Counted from the stretch's first letter, positions 35,173-43,199 are shown. The stretch: 64,000 nt of DNA from JAWXCB01 sp034440455 (GCA_034440455.1 JAWXCB010000062.1:6053-70052); one strand, 5' to 3'. A program made the numbers and translations. The notes: generated by a model from the sequence alone, not told the origin.

Positions 35173-35700
35173 CTACCTGAGCATTGAGAGGTTGAGGGTG
35201 TTCTCTTTTTCACTGTAAGTAAACTTGCAGTCACCAAAGCCGGGAGGTTTGAGCTTTGGCTTGAAATTATTTGAAAATCCATAAGGTTCTTGAGGGATGC
35301 CCATGAAATTTCTATCGCATTTTCCATCATTGTTTACATCCTGGTAAAAAGCTATCGCAAACTCGCCATAGCTGAGGTCTTTTACCTGGGTAGTCAATGT
35401 ACTCCCATTGGAGTTAAACTTATATCCCTTCAGCCTGTCGGTCTTGCTCAGGAATTTATGTTTTGTCTGGTAAAAAACTACGTTCACACGTGACTTGGAA
35501 GGAGCAAGGTTTGTGAAAATAAGCGTAAGTGGTTTGCGTCCTGTTACTTCAGCCACACTATCAGTTACTTGTAAAGAATCTTCCGCAATTACATCGTCTG
35601 TTTCCGGGAGGCTTACGGGATACTTGCACCCGCTGACAAAAAGCGCGCAGAGTACAATGAGGAAGGTAATTGCAGGAATAAGTTTTTGCTTTGCTTGCAT
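35173..35700 (-). CDS. DUF2141 domain lipoprotein
   Basis: With the ATG at 35700 the protein has 175 residues and a lipoprotein signal ending FVSGC. The C-terminal half matches DUF2141: GEFAIAFYQDVNNDGKCDRN followed by GIPQEPYGFSNN. DUF2141 proteins are exported and of unknown function. It lies 14 bp downstream of dps and on the same strand, so it may share the dps transcript and its stress control. Confidence 0.82.
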   Translation of the reverse strand: MQAKQKLIPAITFLIVLCALFVSGCKYPVSLPETDDVIAEDSLQVTDSVAEVTGRKPLTLIFTNLAPSKSRVNVVFYQTKHKFLSKTDRLKGYKFNSNGSTLTTQVKDLSYGEFAIAFYQDVNNDGKCDRNFMGIPQEPYGFSNNFKPKLKPPGFGDCKFTYSEKENTLNLSMLR

Positions 35701-35714
35701 TTCTTTTTTTTTAA

Positions 35715-36188
35715 TCAACTTAAATATCTTCTCAAAACCCATGCGGTGGTTTCATGCTGCTTCATCAATCCTGTGAGGAAATCAGCAGTTCCCGCGTCTT
35801 TATATTTTTCGCTGCAAGCATCCACGCCTTCACGCAGTTCAACTACAGAAGTTTCATGGTCTTTCAGCAGTTCCCGAATCATTTCTTTTGAGGAAGGATA
35901 TTTTCCGGGAGTTTCTTTGATGGTGGATAGTTTTGCAAACTCCTGCATGGTGCCGATGGTTTTGCTTCCTAATTTATTGATGCGTTCAGCTACTTCATCA
36001 ATGGCTTCTTCCAGTTGCTTGTATTGGCTCTCAAAAAGCTTGTGCAACTCCATGAAACTTTCACCTCCCACGTTCCAATGAAATTTTCTTGTCTTTACAT
36101 ACAAGGTCATCTGGTTGGACAGCACAGTTGAAAGAAGCGTAGTGACGCGCTCTAAAGTTTTTTCAGAGATACCGATATTAGTTTTCAT
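35715..36188 (-). CDS. dps: DNA-protecting ferritin-like Dps protein
   Basis: The 157-residue protein shows the Dps four-helix bundle with the dinuclear-iron motif: FHWNVGGESFMELHKLFESQ and an EAIDEVAERINKLG segment carrying the D/E ligands at the dimer interface. Dps binds DNA and oxidises iron with peroxide during starvation. Its position directly after a full stress element is strong support for a stress regulon. Confidence 0.94.
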   Translation of the reverse strand: MKTNIGISEKTLERVTTLLSTVLSNQMTLYVKTRKFHWNVGGESFMELHKLFESQYKQLEEAIDEVAERINKLGSKTIGTMQEFAKLSTIKETPGKYPSSKEMIRELLKDHETSVVELREGVDACSEKYKDAGTADFLTGLMKQHETTAWVLRRYLS

Positions 36189-36220
36189 AGTAGAATGTAT
36201 TTAGTGAAGTTTTGAGAATA

Positions 36221-36290
36221 CAAAGTTGAACCCATGCCTTGTGGAAAGCGTTACACAATTGCAGGAAAGAGTTACATGATTCACACATTT
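36221..36290 (-). promoter_or_regulatory. Stress element copy with -7 box (dps)
   Basis: On the minus strand the element reads AAATGTGTGAATCATGTAAC, then CAATTGTGTAAC, then 21 nt, then CAACTTTG (36228-36221). It lies 33 bp upstream of the dps ATG. Confidence 0.75.
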
Positions 36291-36297
36291 GTAAAAA

Positions 36298-36452
36298 TTT
36301 TGTTTAGTGGAAGTCTTTCAAGAAACCGGTTAACGGGTAACAGGCTCGCGTACCTTTTCGTTGGTCATAGAAAGAAGATTGGAAAATTCCCATGTTCCTG
36401 ATTTATCCGTTTAGCCAACCTGACAAACCGGGAAAGACTCCACTAAACAAAA
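36298..36452. repeat. Long imperfect inverted repeat (MITE- or structured-RNA-like)
   Basis: A 22-nt arm at 36298-36319 (TTTTGTTTAGTGGA then AGTCTTTC) has a near-perfect complement at 36432-36452 (GAAAGACT then CCACTAAACAAAA, one base shorter), with CCGGTT / AACCGG-type pairing just inside. The enclosed 112 bp hold no open frame of note. It lies upstream of dps and outside the stress element. Only this copy is in the window, so mobility cannot be shown. Confidence 0.5.
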
Positions 36453-36498
36453 CTTTGTGACATTTTATTATAGGCTTGGTGTGAAATACTGCTGAAAA

Positions 36499-36551
36499 AT
36501 TAAAGTGAGGAGCAAAGCGGTGACTTGCGTACGGTTACCCCTCACTTTAAT
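36499..36551 (-). terminator. Hairpin terminator of the disordered-protein gene
   Basis: ATTAAAGTGAGG and CCTCACTTTAAT form a perfect 12-bp stem, followed on the minus strand by TTTTTC. It lies 19 bp after the stop of the gene at 36570. Confidence 0.75.
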
Positions 36552-36569
36552 CTGATGATTAATCAGCAA

Positions 36570-37034
36570 TCAATTTTTCTTATCAGTCCGCTTGTTAGCA
36601 TTCTGATTTTGGTTACCGCTCTTGTTGGAGATTTCATCTTTGTTTGCATCACGAACGGTGCTTTCACGCTGACTTCCTTTCTGATATTCTTGCTGGCAAT
36701 TGCGCTCATCTGAAGTAGCCTTGTCACCGTTCTGCTGCTTTTTGCCCGGATACTCATTCGGAGTTTTCTGCTGATCTTCATCCTCCTCAGCAACTGTTGT
36801 ATCCTCTCTTTGGCGATTACGCTGGTCTGAAGGAGCCTTGTCACCATTCTGCTGTTTTTTACCGGGAAATTCATTCGGAGTATCTGTTTGTTCCTCATTT
36901 TCATCAACAATTGAAGATGATTTTTCTGTCGGAGCGCCCTTTTTTCTTTGATTGTCGCGATTGAACTGACCGCCTTGATTTTGCTGACCACTCTGGTTAC
37001 CTGTAACCTCTTGGTCTTTTTGATTTTTTGACAT
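36570..37034 (-). CDS. Hydrophilic disordered protein with internal repeats
   Basis: The start is the ATG at 37034 (MSKNQKDQEVTGNQSG); the longer frame would begin inside the promoter. The 154-residue protein has almost no hydrophobic residues and is rich in Asn, Gln, Asp, Glu and Lys. Two copies of a 25-residue repeat, each with TPNE(F/Y)PGKKQQNGDKA, are evident. The composition resembles hydrophilins and intrinsically disordered stress proteins. Its leader is nearly identical to that of the gene at 38693, suggesting gene or promoter duplication. Confidence 0.75.
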   Translation of the reverse strand: MSKNQKDQEVTGNQSGQQNQGGQFNRDNQRKKGAPTEKSSSIVDENEEQTDTPNEFPGKKQQNGDKAPSDQRNRQREDTTVAEEDEDQQKTPNEYPGKKQQNGDKATSDERNCQQEYQKGSQRESTVRDANKDEISNKSGNQNQNANKRTDKKN

Positions 37035-37091
37035 TTCGTTTAATTTTTTTTGCCGCGACTGGCGGAACAGTGTGAAAGAATTTTCACGATA

Positions 37092-37161
37092 CAAAGGTGA
37101 GTGCTTAGTTGTCAGAAACTGTTATACAATTCTTAAATAGAATTGCATCATTCACACATTT
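37092..37161 (-). promoter_or_regulatory. Stress element copy C with -7 box
   Basis: The minus strand has AAATGTGTGAATGATGCAAT, then AATTGTATAAC, then 21 nt, then CACCTTTG (37099-37092). The leader starts with the hairpin GTGAAAATTCTTTCAC (37087-37072), shared with copies B and E. Confidence 0.72.
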
Positions 37162-37184
37162 TTCGATTTGCTGAAAAAATTAAT

Positions 37185-38405
37185 TCAGGTATTTAAAAGC
37201 CCATAAATCGTGTAGGCTGTCAGCAGCAGCGTCAGTAAGATGGCGCATACGCTAATCACAGGAATGTTCTTGATATTGCCCGGGATGCGGAAAGGGCGTT
37301 TCAAATTTTTATTTGTAATCCGCAGAACGATAACGGAAGTATTCACCAATAGGAAGGTGATGAAAATGGAAAAATTAGCAATGAGCGCAACGGTTTCAAT
37401 TTTCCCTATCAGGGAAAAGGCACTTGTAACCAGCAAGATGAGCAACAGGGCAGGCACAGGCGTTTGCCGTGAAGCCCATACCCATGAAAACCATTTCATA
37501 AAAGAAACTTCCTTTGCCATGCTTAAAATAACACGGGAGCTGCCCATCATATTTGAAAGAATGGTGTTTGAAGTAGAGAACAGCGCGATGATCACGATAA
37601 CGAGAGCGCCTGTTTTTCCAAACCTGTTGCTCACAATATCAGCTAAGGGGCTATCCGACTCACTTAGTTCTTGCCAGGGAATGGCGCTCACGGCACAAAT
37701 GGCAACCAACGTGTAAACAACCATGACGATTGCGCTTGCAATGAATAACGCTTTGGGAATATTCTTCTCGGGCTTTTTTGTTTCTTCAGCGAGCTTCACT
37801 ATTTCTTCAAAACCGAGATAAGCAAAGTAACTTAACGCAGCCGCAGCGAGTACACCGTTGAATCCGGAGGGAGGCAACTCTAAATAATCTACTTTTCCTA
37901 AATCAGGAAAGGCTGCATAGATGACAAAAAGCAATCCGCCTGTTTCGATAACGGTAAAAATAATGTTGATGATGGATGATTGCCTGATGCCGCTGATATT
38001 AACCAGAAAAACCAACACAAGGATTCCCGGAGCAACCGCCAGCAGGGGCAGTTCAATCAATCGGGTGAAATAGCCTGCAAACCCCAGTGACACAGTTGCC
38101 CCGCTGATGATGCCGTTTAAGGAAATGATAAAGCCAAGAATAATTCCCGCTTTCTTTCCTAAGGCATTTTTAGCATATACATATTCCCCGCCCGCCTTCG
38201 GGAAAGCAGCGCTCATTTCTGCATAAGAAAAAGCGGATAGCAATGCGGTGACAGATGCAATGAGAAAAGCAAGCCATATCATGTTGCCTCCAAATCCGGC
38301 CACCTTGCCCACCAGCGCATAAATGCCTGCTCCCAGAATGGAACCCACGCCAAAGAAAACGCATTCGGCAAGTCCTAAGGTCCTTTTCAGTTTTTGAGTA
38401 GGCAT
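37185..38405 (-). CDS. APC-family amino-acid permease
   Basis: The 406-residue protein has about 12 membrane segments and the APC consensus near the N-terminus (FFGVGSILGAGIYALVGKVAG), plus the EEIVKLAEETKKPEKNIPKA loop typical of amino-acid/polyamine antiporters and permeases. It would import or exchange amino acids; the substrate is not determined by sequence. A degenerate stress element lies upstream, suggesting induction under starvation. Confidence 0.88.
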   Translation of the reverse strand: MPTQKLKRTLGLAECVFFGVGSILGAGIYALVGKVAGFGGNMIWLAFLIASVTALLSAFSYAEMSAAFPKAGGEYVYAKNALGKKAGIILGFIISLNGIISGATVSLGFAGYFTRLIELPLLAVAPGILVLVFLVNISGIRQSSIINIIFTVIETGGLLFVIYAAFPDLGKVDYLELPPSGFNGVLAAAALSYFAYLGFEEIVKLAEETKKPEKNIPKALFIASAIVMVVYTLVAICAVSAIPWQELSESDSPLADIVSNRFGKTGALVIVIIALFSTSNTILSNMMGSSRVILSMAKEVSFMKWFSWVWASRQTPVPALLLILLVTSAFSLIGKIETVALIANFSIFITFLLVNTSVIVLRITNKNLKRPFRIPGNIKNIPVISVCAILLTLLLTAYTIYGLLNT

Positions 38406-38498
38406 TTTTTTTGGAAAGGGAAATTTCCTTTCATTCTTTTATTTTATGACGGATACGGCAGTGTTGAAGGCACAGGAGCGCAGTAATTTTTCAGGTTC

Positions 38499-38567
38499 TA
38501 AAAGTGAGCGTATTCCTTCATAAACTTTCACACTATTCTAAAATAAAGTTGCATCATTCACACATCT
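38499..38567 (-). promoter_or_regulatory. Stress element copy D (permease), degenerate
   Basis: The minus strand has AAGATGTGTGAATGATGCAAC, then AATAGTGTGAA, then about 20 nt, then CACTTTTA (38506-38499). The second half-site and the -7 box each differ at a position or two, and the spacer is one base shorter than in the other copies. Confidence 0.5.
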
Positions 38568-38641
38568 TGTCAGCAGGTTTTCTCTGACTGTTTTGTTGCC
38601 GAACATTCGTGTGCGCCCGCTGGATTGACGGAGTACCGACT

Positions 38642-38669
38642 AAAAAAAATCCCCGCGAGAGCAGGGATT
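38642..38669 (-). terminator. Rho-independent terminator of the gene at 38693
   Basis: AATCCC / GGGATT form a short stem with a GC-rich loop; on the minus strand a run of eight T follows. It lies 24 bp after the stop codon of the gene. Confidence 0.75.
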
Positions 38670-38692
38670 CTTGAGTAAATAGTTTTACCTGC

Positions 38693-38974
38693 TTACTCTT
38701 TATGATTTTTATTACCTGTTTTGTTCTCCTTCTGCTTTGAATCAGAACCTGTTCTTCCTGCACTGCCTGCACGCTCTTGGGTATTCTTAATATCCGTACC
38801 GGCTTTAGCTTGCGGTGAAGTCGCAAGCTGACGTTGCTGGTCGCCTTGTTGCTTACCCTGATTTGGAGTTGGGTTTTTAGCGTTCGTTTCCTTTTTGCGG
38901 TCACCATGTGCTGATGATTGATTTGACTTGCTGCCGATTTGCAGATTGCCTTGGTCTTTTTGTTTGTCTTTCAT
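38693..38974 (-). CDS. Hydrophilic disordered protein (93 aa)
   Basis: The protein (start MKDKQKDQGNLQIGSKSNQS) is almost entirely polar and rich in Gln, Asn, Lys and Gly, with no predicted fold. Its promoter and leader are near copies of those of the gene at 36570, but the protein sequences are only similar in composition and opening residues. A role as a hydrophilin-like protectant is inferred from composition. Confidence 0.65.
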   Translation of the reverse strand: MKDKQKDQGNLQIGSKSNQSSAHGDRKKETNAKNPTPNQGKQQGDQQRQLATSPQAKAGTDIKNTQERAGSAGRTGSDSKQKENKTGNKNHKE

Positions 38975-39030
38975 TTTTTGAATTTAAATTCCCGCTACTG
39001 GCGGAACAGCGTGAAAGAATTTTCACAATA

Positions 39031-39100
39031 CAAAGGTGAGCGTACTATTATCAGAAACCGTTATACAATTCTTGAAAAGAGTTGCATCATTCACACATTT
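39031..39100 (-). promoter_or_regulatory. Stress element copy E with -7 box
   Basis: The minus strand has AAATGTGTGAATGATGCAAC, then AATTGTATAAC, then 21 nt, then CACCTTTG (39038-39031). The leader starts with the hairpin GTGAAAATTCTTTCAC (39026-39011). Confidence 0.75.
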
Positions 39101-39134
39101 CAACGCACACGATTTTTTGTACTTCAACACGTTG

Positions 39135-39572
39135 TTATTTGCTTGTTGAACCGGAATCTTTCATCGTTGTAATTCTTCCTGAAAGGTCAACATGGTCGCC
39201 TTCTTTCATCCACATCTCCGTTCCATTTTTTTTTACGATGGTTCCATCGCGCTTCACTTTTGTGCTATTACTCATAATGATACCTTTTTTCAAAAATTTC
39301 ATTGTGCCTCCGAATATCAGCATCATTTTGCCGTTCAGCATTATCACGCCATCAGGATGTGACTTTATCTTTTCGCCCGGTGCGTTTTTAACAGGGCTGT
39401 TTTGCATCTTGTCCTCCGTATTGGAATTCGTGTTTTTTGGAGTATTATCAAAATCAGGAGGGATGGTTTTGATAAAGGAGTCAGGCGGGAGAGAATTTAT
39501 TAAGGAGTCGGCTTGAGCATTAACGCACAACGTGATTGCAGTGGCTGCAAATGCGAAGATTAGTTTTTTCAT
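39135..39572 (-). CDS. Exported DUF6799-like protein
   Basis: The 145-residue protein has a signal peptide ending VNA-QAD, a Pro/Asp/Asn-rich linker, and a C-terminal domain with two repeating units HPDGVIMLNGKMMLIFGG and TKVKRDGTIVKKNGTEMWMK, in the style of DUF6799. The function is unknown. It is the first gene of a divergent pair, with the lipoprotein gene at 39784, each having its own stress element. Confidence 0.72.
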   Translation of the reverse strand: MKKLIFAFAATAITLCVNAQADSLINSLPPDSFIKTIPPDFDNTPKNTNSNTEDKMQNSPVKNAPGEKIKSHPDGVIMLNGKMMLIFGGTMKFLKKGIIMSNSTKVKRDGTIVKKNGTEMWMKEGDHVDLSGRITTMKDSGSTSK

Positions 39573-39608
39573 TTGGTTTGAGTTTTCATGTAAAATATTT
39601 TGCGCTTA

Positions 39609-39678
39609 CAAATATGCTTCTATTGATTCCGGAAAGCGTTATACTATTCTGATGAAGAGTTACATCATTCACACATTT
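39609..39678 (-). promoter_or_regulatory. Stress element copy F with -7 box (divergent)
   Basis: The minus strand has AAATGTGTGAATGATGTAAC, then AATAGTATAAC, then 21 nt, then CATATTTG (39616-39609). It is back-to-back with copy G, with 29 bp between them. Confidence 0.72.
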
Positions 39679-39707
39679 TTCAAAGTGATAAATGAACAGC
39701 ATGCGGG

Positions 39708-39776
39708 AATGTGTGAATCATGTAACTCTTTCCCGCAATTGTGTAACAGTTGTGAAAGCAGGCGGCAGCACCTTTG
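39708..39776 (+). promoter_or_regulatory. Stress element copy G with -7 box (plus strand)
   Basis: The plus strand has AATGTGTGAATCATGTAAC, then CAATTGTGTAAC, then 21 nt, then CACCTTTG (39769-39776). The next ATG is only 7 nt after the -7 box, so the transcript of the lipoprotein gene may be almost leaderless. It is the only copy on the plus strand. Confidence 0.75.
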
Positions 39777-39783
39777 TATTGAT

Positions 39784-39957
39784 ATGAATATTCAGATGCG
39801 CATTTCAATATTGTTCCTGCTTCTGGTATTTCTTTTGATATCATGCACAGGGTGCTTATCAAGAAAAATTGAACTGGATAAGTTGGATGAACTTGTGCCG
39901 GCAATTTCCAAAGACGAGCCGGCAGACAGCGTAAGACAACAACATACTGACAAATAA
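39784..39957 (+). CDS. Very small lipoprotein (57 aa)
   Basis: The 57-residue protein starts MNIQMRISILFLLLVFLLIS and has a lipobox ending in LISC, giving a mature peptide of about 38 residues rich in Asp, Lys and Leu. A second ATG four codons downstream is possible. It is first in a short plus-strand operon with a barrel gene 12 bp downstream. The function is unknown. Confidence 0.6.
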   Translation: MNIQMRISILFLLLVFLLISCTGCLSRKIELDKLDELVPAISKDEPADSVRQQHTDK

Positions 39958-39969
39958 AAAACACGAACC

Positions 39970-40596
39970 ATGAAAACTTTCAAATGTACCGTACTGCTCT
40001 GCATTGCAGCATGTTTAATAACTATTTCCGAAGCGTACGCACAGCCATCTGTCGCACTGGGCGGAAAAATAGGAGCTTCCTTCAGCGGGTTTCGAGGTGA
40101 TGATGCCGGGGATGTTTCCTTTCGCAAGGGAGTAGCGGGTGGTTTGTTTGTAGCTATCAGCCCTGCGGGATTTTTCACGATACAGCCAGAGCTTCTCTTT
40201 CAGCAAAGAGGCGCAGTGAGTGAAAATAAAACACTCAACATAAAGTCAGATGTGAAGATTGGCTACATGAATATCCCGGTGCTGTTCAAATTAAGGCTGC
40301 CCATCGCGGAGAAATTTTATCCGCACGTTTATATCGGTCCGCAGTTTTCATACAAGTTGAAAAGCGAAACTTCCATCGAAGCGTTTGACCTGGGCACCAT
40401 AACGAGCGATATCAACCTGCGCAATTATGACCTTGGGGGCGTATTCGGTTTCGGACTGGATGTTGAAATCAATCATCTTTTTCTCACCGTTGATTTTCGT
40501 TATGCATTGGGAGCGCTGGATATAGAAGAGTCGGACGATTTCCAGATAAAGAATAAAGACCTTTCCATTATGGCAGGCGCTGGATTTAAATTTTAG
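39970..40596 (+). CDS. PorT-like outer-membrane beta-barrel protein
   Basis: The 208-residue protein has a signal peptide ending AYA-QPS and the small-barrel pattern of PorT/outer membrane beta-barrel proteins: ALGGKIGASFSGFRGDD, TIQPELLFQQRGAV, IGYMNIPVLFKLRLP, YIGPQFSYKL and a C-terminal LSIMAGAGFKF. It is probably co-transcribed with the lipoprotein upstream, under stress element G. Its role is structural or unknown. Confidence 0.82.
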   Translation: MKTFKCTVLLCIAACLITISEAYAQPSVALGGKIGASFSGFRGDDAGDVSFRKGVAGGLFVAISPAGFFTIQPELLFQQRGAVSENKTLNIKSDVKIGYMNIPVLFKLRLPIAEKFYPHVYIGPQFSYKLKSETSIEAFDLGTITSDINLRNYDLGGVFGFGLDVEINHLFLTVDFRYALGALDIEESDDFQIKNKDLSIMAGAGFKF

Positions 40597-40603
40597 GCAG
40601 TGT

Positions 40604-40711
40604 CTCAGTTTGAAGTTGCCGATAGGATGTCACCCTGAGTTTATCGAAGGGTTGCGATTGCCTGCGCCATGCCTCGATAAACTCAGCATGACGGCTTGCG
40701 CTCAAACTGAG
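40604..40711. repeat. Nested palindromic repeat (REP-like)
   Basis: An outer pair (CTCAGTTTGA at 40604-40613 and TCAAACTGAG at 40702-40711) encloses an inner pair (TGAGTTTATCGA at 40636 and TCGATAAACTCA at 40674). The DNA word with TGAGTTTATCGA is common in Bacteroidota intergenic regions. It lies between the barrel gene and mlaE and could terminate or process the transcript. Confidence 0.6.
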
Positions 40712-40767
40712 GAACAGAATAGGTTCGTGATGCAGTAACACACAAACCACAATAGAAGCCGTCATCC

Positions 40768-41622
40768 ATGAGCAAACCCGTTTTAAATAAAATGACTGAA
40801 CCGCTTCTTCTATCAAAGAGCAAGAGAGACGCTGTTACTTTGAAAAATAAAAATGATACCTTAAAAGGCATGAAAGCGTTTTTCACGGAGGTGACGTCAC
40901 TCACGTTTTTCACGGGAAGGTTTTTCAAAGAATTATTCCAACCACCATATGAGTTCAATGAATTAGTGAAGCAAGCGTACCTGATTGGCAATAAATCTTT
41001 TTACCTCGTTGCCATCACTGGCTTTATCATGGGCTTGGTGCTCACGATACAATCCGCACCGACCTTGTCGCAATTCGGAGCGGAGTCATGGCTGCCCGCC
41101 ATGGTTGCTGTTTCCATTATTCGGGAGATAGGACCTGTTATCACTGCATTGATTTGCGCGGGCAAAGTAGGCTCCGGCATCGGGGCGGAATTAGCCTCCA
41201 TGAAAGTAACCGAGCAAATTGATGCGATGGAAGTTTCAGGCGCCAACCCTTTCAAATATCTTGTGGTGACGCGCGTAGTTGCTGCCACGCTCATGATTCC
41301 CGTGCTCGTGATTTTCTCTGACGCTATTTCTTTGGGGGGCGCATTCATGGGCGTGAATATCACGGGTGATGTGAGTTTCTCTTTATTCTTTTCCCAAGTG
41401 GTTGAGGCGGTTGATTTCGCTGATGTATTTCCTGCTTTTATTAAAACATTTTTCTTCGGCTTTATCATCGGGCTTGTAGCCTGTTACAAAGGTTATCATT
41501 CCAATAAGGGTACGGAAGGAGTGGGAGCGGCAGCCAATGCGGCTGTGGTGATGGCTTCCTTATTGGTTTTTATTATTGATATGATTGCCGTGCAGTTTAC
41601 GAACCTGTTAATTAACTATTAA
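40768..41622 (+). CDS. mlaE: MlaE-family lipid ABC transporter permease
   Basis: The 284-residue protein has a cytoplasmic N-terminus and five or six membrane helices with the conserved MlaE core: AVSIIREIGPVITALICAGK and GAELASMKVTEQIDAMEVSG. The start may be 40768 or the ATG eight codons later. It should form the inner-membrane part of an Mla-type phospholipid transport system. It is followed one base later by the ATPase. Confidence 0.92.
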   Translation: MSKPVLNKMTEPLLLSKSKRDAVTLKNKNDTLKGMKAFFTEVTSLTFFTGRFFKELFQPPYEFNELVKQAYLIGNKSFYLVAITGFIMGLVLTIQSAPTLSQFGAESWLPAMVAVSIIREIGPVITALICAGKVGSGIGAELASMKVTEQIDAMEVSGANPFKYLVVTRVVAATLMIPVLVIFSDAISLGGAFMGVNITGDVSFSLFFSQVVEAVDFADVFPAFIKTFFFGFIIGLVACYKGYHSNKGTEGVGAAANAAVVMASLLVFIIDMIAVQFTNLLINY

Positions 41623-41623
41623 C

Positions 41624-42361
41624 ATGGAAGCAACGCAAAATGCCACGGTGGTAAAGATGGCGCACCTCCAAAAATCCTTTGGAGACAACGAGGTGCTGAA
41701 AGACATCAGCCTCACGATTCACAAAGGAGAAACTGTTGTGGTGCTGGGCAAGTCAGGCTCAGGGAAATCGGTATTGATTAAGTGCATGGTGCGGTTGCTG
41801 GATGTGGATGAAGGCAAGGTGTCTATTCTTGGAAGCGATATTTTTTCTTTGAATAGAAAAGAGCTGAATCTGCTCCGAATGAAAATTGGTTTCCTGTTTC
41901 AAGGCGCAGCATTGTATGATTCTTTAACAGTGCGGGAAAATCTGGAGTTTCCGCTGCGACAATCGGGCAAGCCACGGGAAGAAATTGATGCGCTGGTGAT
42001 GGAAGTGTTGCAAAGCGTGGGGTTGGAAGATGCTGTTGACTTAATGCCATCGGAACTCTCCGGGGGAATGAGAAAAAGAATAGGCTTGGCACGCTCAATG
42101 ATTCTGAAGCCGGAGATTATGCTTTATGATGAACCAACCACGGGGTTGGACCCAATCACCGCGAAGGAAATAAGCAACCTGATTTTAGAAGTGCAAAAGA
42201 AATACAATACCACTTCCATCATCATTACGCATGACATTCAATGTGCGCGGATAACAGCTAACAGGATGCTGATACTGAACAATGGGGTATTTGTGGCAGA
42301 AGGTGCTTTTGATGAATTGAAAAAATCAGAAGATAAATTGGTGCATTCGTTTTTTGAATAG
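41624..42361 (+). CDS. mlaF: MlaF-family lipid ABC transporter ATPase
   Basis: The 245-residue ATPase has Walker A (GKSGSGKSV), the ABC signature LSGGMRKRIGLA, Walker B with the catalytic glutamate (IMLYDEPTTGLDP) and the H-loop (IIITHDIQ). It starts one base after mlaE stops. It should energise lipid movement together with MlaE and the MCE protein MlaD. Confidence 0.93.
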   Translation: MEATQNATVVKMAHLQKSFGDNEVLKDISLTIHKGETVVVLGKSGSGKSVLIKCMVRLLDVDEGKVSILGSDIFSLNRKELNLLRMKIGFLFQGAALYDSLTVRENLEFPLRQSGKPREEIDALVMEVLQSVGLEDAVDLMPSELSGGMRKRIGLARSMILKPEIMLYDEPTTGLDPITAKEISNLILEVQKKYNTTSIIITHDIQCARITANRMLILNNGVFVAEGAFDELKKSEDKLVHSFFE

Positions 42362-42412
42362 CTACAAGTAGAATATGCCCGGCTTGCAGCTTGTAGCTAA
42401 CAGCTTGAGGCT
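42361..42412. repeat. Short interspersed palindrome after mlaF
   Basis: GCTACAAG and CTTGTAGC are inverted arms enclosing about 22 bp, followed by another GCTTG-containing unit. The repeat lies between mlaF and mlaD and does not resemble a terminator, since no T-run follows. Confidence 0.45.
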
Positions 42413-42453
42413 TTAAATAATTATCAGATTAACTCATTGATAAAAAAAGTATC

Positions 42454-43179
42454 ATGAAAAAAAATACAAACTACAAAGTCAGGCTGGGAATATTAATTAC
42501 CGTTGGGATAGCGCTTTTTGTATTTGCCATCTACTTTATAGGCAGCAGGCAGCACCTGTTCAGCAGAACATTTGAAATCAGCGCGGTATTCAAAGATGTG
42601 AACGGGCTACAGGTGGGCAACAACGTGCGGTTTTCGGGCATCACGGTTGGAACGGTGAGTAAAGTTGAAATCATCAGCGACACTACGGTGCGTGTAAGCT
42701 TAGTGATTGAGGACAGGACGCAACAGTTCATCAAGAAGGATGCTACCGCAGTAATCAGCTCCGATGGACTGATGGGAAACAAAGTGATGACCATCAACCC
42801 CGGCACCGCAGGGGCGGGGGAAATAGAAGACAACGATGTGCTCGCCACCATTCAGCCGGTGAACATGGATGACATCATGCTGAAAATAAAAATGACTGCC
42901 GATAATGCCGCCCTCATTACCAGCGACCTTGCAACGGTGATGAACAGCGTGAGTATGGGAAAAGGTACGATCGGAAAACTGTTCATGGATTCAACTCTTG
43001 CTGAAACACTCGACCAAACACTGATGAGCGTAAAGGGCGCTGCCGAAGGCATGGATGAAAATATGGAAGCGGCAAAAAGTAACTTTCTCCTGAAAGGATA
43101 TTACAATAAAAAAGAAAAGGAGTTGGAGAAAGAAAAAGAGTTTGAGCAGAAGGAAAAAGAAACGAAGGACAAAGATTGA
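42454..43179 (+). CDS. mlaD: MlaD-like MCE-domain lipid-binding protein
   Basis: The 241-residue protein has one N-terminal membrane helix (about 8-28) and an MCE domain: AVFKDVNGLQVGNNVRFSGI followed by TVGTVSKVEI. The C-terminus (KEKELEKEKEFEQKEKETKD) is a highly charged coiled coil, longer than in Escherichia coli MlaD. With MlaE and MlaF it should shuttle lipids between inner and outer membranes. No MlaB or MlaC homologue is visible nearby. Confidence 0.9.
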   Translation: MKKNTNYKVRLGILITVGIALFVFAIYFIGSRQHLFSRTFEISAVFKDVNGLQVGNNVRFSGITVGTVSKVEIISDTTVRVSLVIEDRTQQFIKKDATAVISSDGLMGNKVMTINPGTAGAGEIEDNDVLATIQPVNMDDIMLKIKMTADNAALITSDLATVMNSVSMGKGTIGKLFMDSTLAETLDQTLMSVKGAAEGMDENMEAAKSNFLLKGYYNKKEKELEKEKEFEQKEKETKDKD

Positions 43180-43199
43180 AGCTGGCGTTTTTTACATGT

